Below, one piece after another: positions 49,215 to 61,914 of a DNA stretch of 64,000 nt. The notes under the pieces are model-generated. The model searched no databases. It was given only the letters and a program-made list of their open reading frames with translations, and was not told where the DNA came from. Numbering within the stretch: the stretch's first letter is position 1; every line of letters begins with the position of its first letter. Source of the DNA: Pratylenchus scribneri (lineage: Eukaryota > Nematoda > Chromadorea > Rhabditida > Pratylenchidae); assembly GCA_030063045.1 (NCBI GenBank), contig JAQSEB010000020.1, positions 2,356,001-2,420,000 of the forward strand, given 5' to 3'. The translations under genes and the position numbers were made by a program.

Positions 49215-51358
49215 ATGATGAACAAAAGTCCTAAAAATTTTATCCCATTTTTGTTTCTTTTCATTTTTGCCCGTCCAATTTGTTCAATAAATTTCCTCCT
49301 TTTCCTCATTGGCACCAATCAATTCGAAAGAAATACATTTGAATTTTTGGCCCAAGAATTGGCACGTCGAGGGCATAAAATTGTGACAGTGAAACCTATT
49401 TTGATTCCGGAAGAGCCTCAACTGGTCAAACCCCTTCTCCATTTGGTTCATGAAAAAGTGCTGAAGGATGTTTTGCCCCAAAGGCTTTTTGTTCCATTGG
49501 AAAGGGTTGGAGAGGATGTTCCTTGGAGAGAAAATTATGAAGTGGAAGCTTATTTGAAGCCATATTGGGCGGCACACGTATTCGCATGTCAAAGGGTAAT
49601 ATGCCCAATTATACAGGGAAAACCATTTTTTATTAGATGTTGAACAGCAATTTAATGAATATTTTGGCCCAAGAACAATTGGAATTGGCCATCCTCTATT
49701 CGGGCAATCCCTGCCAACAGGGAATTGCCATGGCATTGGGCATTCCATTTGTTGTTGTGGATTTAGATGGATTAACCGACCAAACTTTGGTGGCTGCTGG
49801 TGCTGCGTGGGATAATTTACCGAAAGAAATTATATTCCCTTCTCCATCATTTCTGGTTAAAATAATCCAAAATTCACTCAATCGTCCATTTCAGTCCATT
49901 CCCAATTTTATTTTTCGGCGATTCATTCGCTCATTTTCCCTTGCCCATGAATCATTGGCTAAAAGTGTAATTCCCTCAATTGCTTTGTCCATTTCTGAAC
50001 GCTATCGTCAGTTGGAATATCCAATTTGGCTTCAATTCCAATCAAATCCAGAATTCCGACGAAAATTTCGAAATGGCTTTCCTCAACTCAATTTGGTCTG
50101 CCCCTTTTTTGAATCCAGAATTCCATGAATATATTCCTTTAGGGCAATGCCGAATTGTTGTTGGCCAATACTGATCCCCTGCTTGAATCCCCCTCCTTTT
50201 CATTTTGTCCATCTCGTCTCATTCCAATTGGTGGCATTCACATTGATTCAATTCGGCCACTTTTTGCTGTTTGTCTTTTATTTTAAACAAATTTCAACCA
50301 ATTTTTAGCCATGGAATGAATCAATTGCCAATTCCCAATTTGGAACAATCCTCGTTTCATTGGGCACCCAGGCCAATACAAATTCAATGCCGGAAAAAGT
50401 TTCACAATTTTCATAAATTCCCTTCACATCTCCCCCTTTTCCAGTTGGTCCGTGCATTTCTTCATGCATTTCGCCATTTGGCCAATTATCGAATATTTTG
50501 GCGAATTTCACCAAAATTGACATTGTCCGGATTTAATTCCACCCAAATTGACAAATTAGCAATGGAAATGCCCAATTTGAATATTACCACCTTTTTCCCA
50601 CAAAATGAATTACTTGGTTCATTCCATTCTCAGTCCAATATTTTTGTTAACCATTTTTAGCCCATCCTCGAACTCAACTTCTCATCACAAATGGTGGAAT
50701 TCATTCTTTGATGGAAGCCATGCATTGGGGAGTGCCGGTCCTTGGCATTCCACTTTATGGACAAAATTTGGCCAATTTAGAAAAAGTTTAAAGGGCAAAA
50801 TGATTGGTTGGATATTTGGCGAATTTAAGGTAAAAATGAGAGGTTTTGGCACCTGGATAGGCAAAAATGAGGCGAAGGATGGCGAAAAATTGATTGGCGC
50901 AATCAAAATGGTTTTGGACAATTCGAGGCGAGGAATTGAAGGGAAAAATATGCCAATTTACCCAAATTTTCAGATTCACTCGAAAAGCCAAGGATTTAGG
51001 CAGGGAAATACGTTCCCGGCCGTCCAGTCCAATGCAAAACATTTTACATGCTTTCGAGTCAATTCTTCGCCGGCAACGATTGAATCCAGCCAATTTTAAA
51101 GAAAGAAAATCTTCGCCCACGCATTCACTCATATTTCGGCTCAACATTGACATTTTCCTCATTTTCATCATTTTTGTGGCACTTTTTTATGGAATTGGGT
51201 ATGCCGTACTCAAATTAGTGCTCCTTTGTTTTTGCTGGCCTATATCCACCTTTTTGGCCAAATGTGCGGCAATAATGACGGTGAAGGCCACAATTTTGGG
51301 AATTGGAAGAGGAAAATATGGAAATGGACGGGGCAAAGAAGGATTGAAGGAGGAATGA
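49215..51358 (+). CDS. UDP-glycosyltransferase, nematode UGT
   Basis: ER-membrane enzyme that transfers sugar from UDP-sugar to small lipophilic substrates. The signal peptide is PFLFLFIFARPICS. The N-domain has FLLFLIGTNQFERNTFEFLA then QELARRGHKIVTVKPILIPE. The canonical catalytic His expected in this segment is not present. The C-domain has GTILVSLGTQANTNSMPEK, a FFPQNELLAHPRTQLLITNG block and GGIHSLMEAMHWGVPVLGIP then LYGQNLANLEKV, the UGT signature. A C-terminal TM helix (IDIFLIFIIFVALFYGIGYA) and a basic cytosolic tail follow. Exons include 49215-49595, 49637-50095 and 50143 onward. The intron at 50928-50973 is GC-AG. Confidence 0.9.
50928..50973 (+). other. GC-AG intron in the UGT gene
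   Basis: Donor TTCGAG|GCGAGG, acceptor AATTTTCAG, 46 bases. It joins MVLDNSR to FTRKAKDLGREIRSRPSSPM, the conserved UGT segment. Read-through loses this similarity. No suitable GT donor is present. Confidence 0.8.
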
Positions 51359-53089
51359 ATTTATTATAACATTTTGAATTGATTTACACATGCATTATTG
51401 TTTTAAATAATCCTCTCCCTTCCTTCCATTTTGATCATTTGCATAAAAAGCAGGTGAAAAGGCAAAAGGGGAATGGCCAATGCCAATATTAATTTCTCTA
51501 AATTCATTCAAATTCGTCATTTCCACTTTTCATTTCGGTTTCCCTCCATTTTTTTTTTTTTGCTTTTCCTCCAATTCGCCATTTACGGCCCTTCACATTC
51601 TTTGCGTGCGAAACTGAAAATCAATTTTGCCGTTGGACACAATCGGCCAATGCCGCGCACCCCAAGGCCCCCTTTTTTTTTCCTCTTCTCATAACCAACT
51701 TTGGTCCCATTCCCCCCTCCTTCTTATTTGTCTCTGGGAAAATCCAATCTCGAATGAAGGGAGAAGAGGTGTTGGTCCTGTGAGGACTTTGTACAAATTG
51801 TTTTAGGCCTAACATTCATTCATTCATTATTCCTTCTTTTCACCCAATTTTTGGTGCCCTTCTCCTTGAGTGAATATATTTCCATTTTTGGTTTTAATTT
51901 CCTCTTCAATTTTTCACGAATTTTGAACATTTTTGGCAAATTCAACGTCATTTCCTTCTTTCATGGGCAAATTCAATTTTTTCCTAAATCGATTTCCCAA
52001 TTATTTCCAGCCAATTTAATTGTCCTACCTTGAAAGGCAATTAATTAACCAAAAAATTCAAATTTTTTCTGTTTCTTTTCCCTTCAAATTTATGAAATAA
52101 TTTTCCCTTTTTTGGTCTTTGGTCGTCTTTTTCGGCACAAAAGAACGAATAATTTTCAAAGGCTTCCTCCCCTCCGGCATTGGCACAAAAATCCACAGGA
52201 AAATGCCAATCAACGAAGTGGCTAAATCCTTGGCAAATTAGGAGGACTTCATTTTGGGTCGGGCGAAAATTGAAGAAGAATATATTTATTTCGGCTCACA
52301 TTAATTCGAATCATTTCCCATTCTTTTCCTGCATTTTAATTCATTCATTTATTATTTTATTCATTTTTCCTTCCTTCCTTCCCAGCAGACCCGTCAAATT
52401 AATTCTCCTTTGCGTGTTGCCCCCTTCCACCCCCTTTTCCCATTTTCTCCCCTTTTTGGCGCACGGATTGGTTTTGATGGGCTGCCAGTCCCAAAACCAA
52501 TTCTCCTTTTCTCGCCAATGGCCAAATTGCTCTTTTTCATCCTCCAATTGGCCAATAGGCTTTGTGAAATTAAAACAGAATTTTGTTCGAATTGGCCAAA
52601 TTTCCATTTTCATTTAAATTCCCTAAAAAAGCCCAAAATTCCCCTTAAATTTGAACTTTCATTTCAGTCCGCCGATTTGGCCATTTTTGCATTTTCCACA
52701 TTTTAATTAGCCCAAAAAAAATATGCGAATTGGGCCACCGGATCCATCGACCCAAATCAGTGTGATGAGCGAAACGGAAATAATGGAAAAAGGAAATGAT
52801 GAGGGGAATGGGACAAAGACGGAACAGAAAATACGCGAAATTGTTGTTTTGCCGGCACCGGAGGTGGTGGAATATGGGGGCGAAGGCAGTCCAGACGAAG
52901 GGTTGGGGGCGATGGCCAAATTTGTGCGCGAAAAGACGGAACAATGCCAAAAGGTGGGCCAAATGAATGGACGGATAATTGGATGGGAGGGAATATATTG
53001 AGAATTAATGATTGGATTGAATGACTTTATTTATTCATTAATTCCAATGGAAAACTAAAAAATATCATCTAAAATTAAATTTGCACCAT
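51359..53089. other. Convergent intergenic region, UGT / hyaluronidase
   Basis: About 1.7 kb, GC-richer and pyrimidine-biased on the plus strand, with many open frames from base bias. Apart from the possible exon at 52723-53001 I see nothing that I would call. Confidence 0.4.
52723..53001 (+). CDS. Possible hypothetical protein or exon, 92 residues
   Basis: An open frame follows an acceptor-like TTTTAATTAG. It encodes a charged Glu/Lys-rich stretch (SVMSETEIMEKGNDEGNG, then KIREIVVLPAPEVVEYGG), with a donor-like CAAAAG|GTGGGC before the stop. The composition looks more coding-like than that of neighbouring frames, but no family is recognised and no partner exon is certain. Confidence 0.3.
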   Translation: MRIGPPDPSTQISVMSETEIMEKGNDEGNGTKTEQKIREIVVLPAPEVVEYGGEGSPDEGLGAMAKFVREKTEQCQKVGQMNGRIIGWEGIY

Positions 53090-54910
53090 TCATTGGACTG
53101 GGCCTGGCAAATCGCAATATTCCCCATAAAAATTAGCATCCCTTGGACAAATACAAGTGAATTTATGGCGAGGCCATGGTTCCGAATCGGGCCAAGGTTT
53201 TCGTTGGCGGCGCCGATCCCTCAAAACGCATCGACCCCTTCCGTGGCAAATTCGCTGGGAACAACTAAAAATGAATGAAAGAATCTCACAATTCAAATTC
53301 AAACCCACTCTTCGGCCCTTTCCCTCAATTCCAACACAAAAGGGCCAAATATTTGATGGAGATATTCGGCAATTGGCTGGCATCTTTGCCTCATTTTTTG
53401 CGAAGTTGACCAAATAACTAGGGCATCCACCCCCAATTGGGCCGTCCATTCATAGCTACAAACCAATTCCTCCTTTGAATAGAAAATATCCTCCTCCCCT
53501 TCGACCAAATATGGATTCAATTCCATTTTGGTGAACAAAATAATCGGCCGGTCTTTTCGCCGAAGAGACCTTTTGAAGGATTTAAATTTGGTTTATTTTG
53601 AAATTGGCCCTACCATATCCATTCGGCTTCGGCCATTTTCGCATGCATGTGCCTTTCACAAATTCCAATAGATTTCCTCTTTCGATCGGCCGGATGCAAA
53701 TAAATTGAGGAATAAAGGGCACCCACTTCGGCATAAAGCCACCACAATCCAAAGGGGCAAAACCGAATCAAATGTCCATTTTAACCCAAAACCAACTTAT
53801 CATTGTGTTTTTTGAATTGTTCACGGCATCCAATTCCCCACCGTTCACCGGCATCATAATTGCACAATGGCGTATCATAAAATCCCCAAAATGCCTTTGG
53901 CCTAAGTCGACGACCCAGTCGAATTGTTTGAACAATGAATTTCCTAATAAATGGTTTCCATTCCAACATATAAATTGGCTTCATTTATGTTTTGGATTGT
54001 ATTCCAGAGAAGAAATTCAATTCTAATTTATAATATAATACATAACAAATGATCTTTGTATACCGTAGTTCTTCTTTCATTAAATCAAACCAATCAATTC
54101 CTCTTTACTTTTATTCCTTTTTTCTATTTTTTTTTTGTATTTTAAATAAAAATAACTCAAAAATTGATTTAATAAATTTTGGAGTGAAGAATCAAACATA
54201 AAATTGGATTTGATTGTTTCCCTCTTTTAGCTCACCTTGCCCTTTTATTAAACATTTCTCGGCCAATTTCGATGGCTGCTTTTTCACTAATTCCCGGGAA
54301 TCGGTCGAGTGCATCCCGCGTAGATTCCACCTGATAAATTCGTCTTGCCGCCCAATTCAGCGACCATTCTGGCCTCCATCGTTCGTAGTCGATTACGACT
54401 GGGCCGGCAAAGCCTGGATCGGGAATTGCCGTCAAAATGTCAGTCCTGGCTTTTTCCAAATGGGCGTGAAGGTCGGCATTTTGGGGCAATCCACCGTTCA
54501 CCCTCCTGCCGCTGCTTCTAGTCCCATTTTCCCCCTTCATTCCCAATGTGGCTTCCTTTTCGCTTCCTTCCATTGTTTCCCCCTCATTTTCTTCTTCTAT
54601 ATAAGGGTAAAGGCCAAGTTGGGATTCGTAGAAGATGACAATCTAATACAAAAAAGGGAAGTGTTTATTTTTTTTTGTGAGGATACCTCGGATCCATGGA
54701 ATTTTTGGCCTCGATTTGTTCGAATCCCGAAAAGAGTTGGGTCAAGGGCGGGATTGGTTCGATTCAGACATGGTTGACTGGGAACCGCCCAATATAGCTG
54801 GAATAAAGGGTAAAATCGAGGACAATAAAAGAGAATTGACTTGCCTCCAGGCAATTGCCAGAGAAAATTGAAGATAAATGATGAATTAAGAGGAAAAGAA
54901 GGCCAATCAT
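53090..54910 (-). CDS. chhy-1: Hyaluronidase / chondroitin hydrolase (GH56)
   Basis: Endoglycosidase that cleaves chondroitin or hyaluronan. The signal peptide is MIGLLFLLIHHLSSIFSG. After a GC-AG intron comes LYWAVPSQPCLNRTNPALDP. Further blocks are VIFYESQLGLYPYIE, GGLPQNADLHAHLEKARTDI and GPVVIDYERWRPEWSLNWAA. The Glu of DYE is at the catalytic acid position; most family members have DWE. Then come RLRPKAFWGFYDTPLCNYDA, GALYSSIYL and QLGVDALVIWSTSQKM. A C-terminal EGF-like module (CHGRGRCVL to CICPRDANFYGEYC) ends the protein. Around 53.75 kb the WLW region is unclear: a 56-base intron, or a frame problem, removes or splits it. Its 3' end faces the UGT gene. Confidence 0.87.
54798..54844 (-). 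other. GC-AG intron in the hyaluronidase gene
   Basis: Donor GAG|GCAAGT, the strongest GC-AG consensus; acceptor ATTCCAG; 47 bases. It joins the only signal-peptide exon in frame to LYWAVPSQPC. Read-through from the signal exon does not reach the conserved frame. Confidence 0.75.
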
Positions 54911-55162
54911 TGAAGGCAAAGGATTGAAAAAATCTTAGACTAAATGGATTAATCCGTAGAAACTAAGTAAGCTGGCTGAATGGATTTGGGGAACAGAGGG
55001 ATAGGGCATAGGGCATAGGACAAAGGTGAAAACCGACACTAGGATTTAGGGTGGCGGTTCACGCGCAACTCAAAAAGATCTTCCCTTTCCGCTGTTTGTC
55101 TGGGCCAAAGTCCAATGAAAAATAATGGGTGGAGGAAGAAATGGAAACCCTGCATTTTTTAG

Positions 55163-56844
55163 TTGGTCCAATCTTCGTCAGCAGTCTCATTTACGGCCAA
55201 TTACCTTCAATCCCGGGTGGTCAGCACAGAATTGGGCGCTCGACTCGCAAAATTATATGAAGCATTGGAAGTGAAAAGGGCCGATGAATTTGAGCAAAAA
55301 TTGGATCAATTGGTCGAAGGGGGGAATCAAGAAACAGGTCGAATTAATCAAAAATGAATTCTAATTATTCTTTATTTTCAGTGGAATCCGTCAATGAATT
55401 GAGAAAAGCATTCCAAGAATGGGAAGAATTCTTGGCCGGATTAGATCAGGAATTGGAAAGAGTGGCTGGCCGCCCAGAGACCCAAATGGAATTGGGGAAA
55501 TCAGGAAAGGGTATTTTTGCTTCATCAAAATGGCCGAATGAATCCACCCAAAAAAATTCAGAAATTCAATTGGTCAGTCAACAAGGTCGATTGGCCCAAA
55601 ATGGTTCCCTTCTCTCCTATGTCCAATCATCCACATATTCACTAATGTTTTTGGAAATTGTTGCCTCATTTGCTGTCCAAGAATGCTATGAACATGTGAA
55701 AAGAATGTTCGATTCTTTGCCTGAATTCAACAAATTGGGATGCGATATTCTTCTTTTAACCCGGAGACCGGCAAGCGGTAAAAGTGGGATATTTGGAGGA
55801 GGTGATAAATTAATGGACAAAATTGAAGGCGGAAGTGGATTCTTGAAATTGATTGGAATGCCATTTCGAATGCTACTGAATGAGACTGAATCAATGCGGC
55901 ACATTTTGATGCACCGACAATCGGCCCAATCCATGGCCGGCCTCCGGGCACTTCACATTGTAAGCATTGGGGAAATGATCATGGAATATTTCAAAGGGAA
56001 TGAAGGGAATTGCCATGACGGAGGATGTATTATTTTTGGGTGAATCTTTTACCCAATAAATTCCCTCCGTTTCGTTCTTTTTTCCTCATTTATTTTTCCC
56101 CCGTCCTTTTTGTCTCGCCGATGGCGCATTTCCGCCTTTCTCCCCCTTTCTCCAAAAGTCATAATGTTGGCCCATAAATTTTTTTTGTGACACATCCTCG
56201 CGACTATTTTTGATGTCCCAGTCAAAATATCCGCTGGCACCAAATGTGAAAAAAATGGAAAAGAAATCGGGGATTGAGAGGGAGGGGAAAATCTGGAGAA
56301 AAACATTGATCAAATTTTTAATAGTACACCGAATTTCTTTGCAATGATCAACCGCTGGAAATTGCCTCAAAATCGGCTGCTGGCGAATCAGCAAGAGAAG
56401 AAGGCGGCGCCACAAATTCAATGAAAGATGGAGGAGGAGAAGGGAATAATCGACAACAACAAAGCGGATGCATTTTGCTGGATCGACAAGGCCGAATCCT
56501 CTATTCCTATTTATGCACTGATTCCAGTGATTGGCCAGATGTGGAAGTCCTTTTGGAACAGGTATTGATGAATATACTAATGAATATTCAATGAATGTTG
56601 ATTGAAGGTACGGTTGAATCAGACAAGGAGGCCATCGACGGCGAAAGGCAATCAAAATGGAGGCGGAGAAGGGCAACAAGGGGAAAGGCCTCAAAGTGCC
56701 CAACAGCAAAATTTGGGGGAAGAAAAAGCTGCAAATGGAACTGGAGGGACAGCTGCTCCATTGGCACCATCAACGGCAGTAGGCACTTCGGATACATCGG
56801 GCGAAGTTGCCGTACATAAAAGGAAATGTTGCGAAATTATGTGA
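55163..56844 (+). CDS. Probable thioredoxin-fold (AhpC/TSA-like) protein; start and 3' structure uncertain
   Basis: A first visible exon (to 55337) has a helical, charged stretch (ARLAKLYEALEVKRADEFEQ). The second (55382-56039) has VESVNELRKAFQEWEEFLAG, then LEIVASFAVQECYEHVKRMF and KLGCDILLLTRRP, spaced like the beta-alpha-beta core of PRXL2-type AhpC/TSA relatives. IVSIGEMIMEYFKG is followed by HDGGCIIFG. A further exon (about 56461-56563) has GCILLDRQGRILYSYLCTDS, and the last exon is a disordered Gly/Ala-rich tail ending HKRKCCEIM. The CxxC-type active site is not seen, so a peroxidase role is doubtful. The initiating exon was not found; a separate Met near 56423 could instead start a second gene. 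Confidence 0.5.
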
Positions 56845-57086
56845 AAAAAAAACAATAATATTTGAACATTTTTGGATCTCATAAATATTTCACCTTTCCC
56901 ATTTCTCATTCATCAATATCAAATTTTGTCCATTTTAAATAAATTTTGAGTAAATTGCCCAATAATTAGTCCAAATCATCATCGACGAAAATGGACCAAT
57001 CAATTTGTTCAATTGATTTGCGCAAATTTGGGAATGAATTTAGTAGGTTGTTGTTCCCCATATTTCCCTTCCATAAAAATAAATAA

Positions 57087-58337
57087 ATGAATTCAATTAA
57101 TGAAAATATTATTCTTTCTGCTGATGAGAATGAAGCTGATTGTTCCAAAATTTTGCTTAAAAATTCAATTCAAATAAATTCAAAAAAGAATGATGAAAGT
57201 TGCAGGGAAAATGAGGCAAAAAGAATTGCCGAACGAGTGAATCCCATCGAAATTTGAATGTTCAATCCAATTTTAAGATTCTTCGTCTCATTGGCCCACA
57301 ATTTGCTGTCATTTCATTATTCATCCTCTATCTTCTTTTTGGAGCATTTTGTTTTCGTCAATTTGAACCAAAATTTTCCAAACTTCATTTCACTGAATTG
57401 GTCCTTTTCTGCTTTGAAACATTGGCCACAATAGGTCAATTTATACTTGATTTATGTATATAAATTCTTTCTAAAAAAAGGTTATGGCAATATTTGTCCT
57501 AATTCGCCAATTGCCCGTTTATTCACCGTTGTTTATTCCCTATTGGGCATTCCCCTTTGCATGCTCACATTAGTACTTTGTCCCCATTTAATATAAATAA
57601 TAATTTTAAATCTAATTAAGGTGAATTTAGGCAAACATATTACAAAATTATATGCAACTTTGGTCAGAACATTTACAATTTGGCGAAAACATCGAGAATT
57701 GGTGATATTTTTATGGAGAAGGGAAATGAGGATTAATTCAGAAAGTTAGCCGTCCAATTGGGCCTTCCCGATTGCCGTGGCCAATTTTAATCCTTTTCAT
57801 CTCTTTATGTCTTCTTGGGTCGGCATTTTACTCTCCAATTCCTTCAATATTTTGTTTGAATCATTTTTACTTTACCGTAATCAGCTTCACAACAATTGGT
57901 CCGAATTTTTAATTTTATAAGTATTTTTTTTTTGTTTTTTTTAGGTTTTGGTGATTTTTATCCAAATACCAAGGGGAACATTATTAATTTATTAGTCATT
58001 CTTTCCAATTTATGCTTGGGAATGATTTTTTGGGGCATTTGGTTTCAAATTGCGCGAGAATGGATTCAACGCCTTTTTCGCTTTAAACGACGCCGTTTTC
58101 AGCATGCCAGGGATATTCAAGTCAATTTTGGTCGAAAACAAATGCGGCTATCGAGTGTGCTTGAAGCGGTGGCACACGAATTTAAAGTTTTTGATTGAAT
58201 TTGGAATTTCTTGAATAAAAATTCAGGCTTCCCCTTCACAAATCCACCAAGTATTGAATGATTTGGACTTTTTGATTTCGGATGCATTGGATGGTGGATC
58301 AGAGAGGGCAGAAAAAAATAACAAAAGTGATAATTGA
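57087..58337 (+). CDS. Two-pore-domain potassium channel (K2P/TWK family)
   Basis: Plasma-membrane leak K+ channel. A polar cytosolic N-terminus is followed by TM1 (PQFAVISLFILYLLFGAFCF). The first pore is FETLATIGYGNICPNSPIAR, with the filter split by an intron after ATIG. TM2 is VVYSLLGIPLCMLTLVNLGK. After a basic loop come TM3 (WPILILFISLCLLGSAF), the second pore FTTIGFGDFYPNTKG and TM4 (LLVILSNLCLGMIFWGIWF). The C-tail is short and basic, then acidic. Filters TIGYG and TIGFG are intact, so the channel should conduct K+. About 310 residues, which is short for nematode TWK channels. The stop is 195 bp before RNF113. Confidence 0.93.
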
Positions 58338-58532
58338 AATCCGGTAATAATTCCAATCCTTCTTCCATTAAAGTGAAAGAAAAAAGAGGAATTCATTGAT
58401 ATTAAATTTTTATCGGGATATTTTATCCCCCTGGCATTATGTTTTTATTTTTATTTTATTTATTTATTCCAATTTTTTTCGATTTAACAATTAATTTGTT
58501 TTAATTTATTAGCTTAGCTTAATTTATCGATA

Positions 58533-60144
<1,612 letters not shown>

Positions 60145-60385
60145 TTTGATCATTAATTTTGTTTTATTTTCCAATAAAAAAAACATTTTATCTTTACATT
60201 TATATATTACAAAATGAATGCCAATGATTTATGTGTAAATGAGATTTTCAAGGATATAATAAAGGTTTAATGAGGGAATCTAACATTGAATAGGAGGGTA
60301 GTAAAAACACCGGGGAAAAAGGGGACAGAATACATTAGGAAAATGAAATGTTTAATAATAATAGTTGGGCATTTGAAGATTTTGA

Positions 60386-61474
60386 CTAGCCTAAAGTGGT
60401 TTGGGTTGCTGGATAATTTTGAATGAAATTGGCCAATTGATTTTCGGCATCTCCGTATCCATTTGTGATGGCAATATCTTCATCATCAATTCTAATATAA
60501 TATGGCCAATTTGCGGCATCAAATCCCCAAAAGCATGTGTTTTTGTCCGCAATCGGTTGATGACTATGGCGACAGAAATCCGCCGGTTTGAACATAAGAT
60601 GGCAATTTGCACATTCCAAACATGGATTTGGCACCATTGCAGGATATATAACACCTAAATGAAATGATATTTAATTAATTTAATAGTTGATTTATTATTG
60701 TTACCTTTACAACCACCAAAACAATCATGGGCCACTTTGATTGAATGTAATTGTTGACGAAAATCATTATTTTGTAATTCAGCTGGTTGTGGTGATCCAT
60801 TAAATTTGAGTATGGCAGCCAATCTTTGTGCATTTGTTTTTGTGATCAATTCGCATCTAAATTTAAAAAAATGATTTAATATTGTTTAAAACAAACTTTG
60901 ACAAATATTGAGGGACCACATTATTTTTCTTGAGAACATTGAGCTGTTCTTCGCTTGCATGAGGATTTATTATGGCCAATGCTTTCATTGTTTCATCAAT
61001 TTTTTGGGTAGAAATATTTCCTAAGCAAAGGGCCCTCATTTGAGGGAAACAAAGACGGCATTCTCCGCCAATCACGAAACATGACAATATTTGTCCTGAA
61101 TTGATTAATTCAAAACACATATATTTTTATTTAAACGAACCGTCAATCATTGTATTTTTTAGTATTGATGATCTGGCATCCAATGATAAAAACAATGGAA
61201 TATTCTGTTTGTTATTATTACCACTGCTGGTACTTGGAATATCGCCCACATCTTCTAATGCGTTGTTGCTGCATCCCGGTAGTGAATCCAAATTTAAGGC
61301 TCTCCCCTGCTGGTGTGTATCAAGCAATTTTTGTAAATTTTCCATCACTTGGTCGCGTTCATCTGCATTTGAACTGTAGATTGGAATTGGATGATGTTGT
61401 CGGCCTTGAAATTGACGATCCGTTGTAAATGTTGAGATTGATTCTGTTATTAGTGAACAATATTCATCCTTCAT
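60386..61474 (-). CDS. Ski/Sno family transcriptional co-regulator (DAF-5-like)
   Basis: Nuclear SMAD-binding co-repressor family. The N-terminal Ser/Asn-rich part is disordered. The Ski/Sno/Dac DNA-binding-like domain starts at FVIGGECRLCFPQMRALCLG and includes HASEEQLNVLKKNNVVPQYL then KCELITKTNAQRLAAIL. The SMAD4-binding SAND-like part has VAHDCFGGCKGVIYPAM, CLECANCHLMFKPADFCRHS and CFWGFDAANWPYYI, with the Cys/His zinc ligands kept. It ends about 25 residues later, without the long coiled coil of vertebrate Ski. In C. elegans this family is represented by DAF-5 in the TGF-beta dauer pathway; orthology is an inference. It faces RNF113 tail-to-tail and diverges from DBT. Confidence 0.85.
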
Positions 61475-61914
61475 ATTTCATAACCACAATCTTGTTTCAC
61501 TTTTTAATGTATCAGATGCTGAAAAAATCATATCAAATATAGCAAAATAGATATCATATGGATATGGATCTTATTCTTATCTAATTTAAAGTTTGCCAAA
61601 CTCAGCCAGCAGGAACAGAAAAAAAGCATGAAGAAGAGTCTCAAGAGTTTCGATAATTTTTTGGTGCTAGCGCGGAGCGTAGCGAAGCGTTTCGTTTTCA
61701 TTTCCGAAATTGAAAGCGTTTCGTTTTCATTTCCGAAACCGAAACGAAAAATGTTTTTATAAAGACATTTTATCCAAACCGGTTTTCGTTTTCGCCTTTT
61801 GTTTTAGCAACATGGATTAAAACCAAAAAAAACTTTGCAATGATGATGATGAATCCGGATTTAGCATGTTTGAATAATAATTATTCACATTTTAGAATAT
61901 TTATTGTAAAATTG
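61475..61914. promoter_or_regulatory. Divergent Ski-like / DBT promoter region with inverted and tandem words
   Basis: Between the two start codons lies a compact repeat cluster at about 61665-61770. GCGCGGAGCGTAGCGAAGCG is followed by two copies of AGCGTTTCGTTTTCATTTCC GAAA, then CCGAAACGAAAAATG, which is inverted relative to them, and further on GGTTTTCGTTTTCGCC. No coding frame was seen. Confidence 0.55.
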
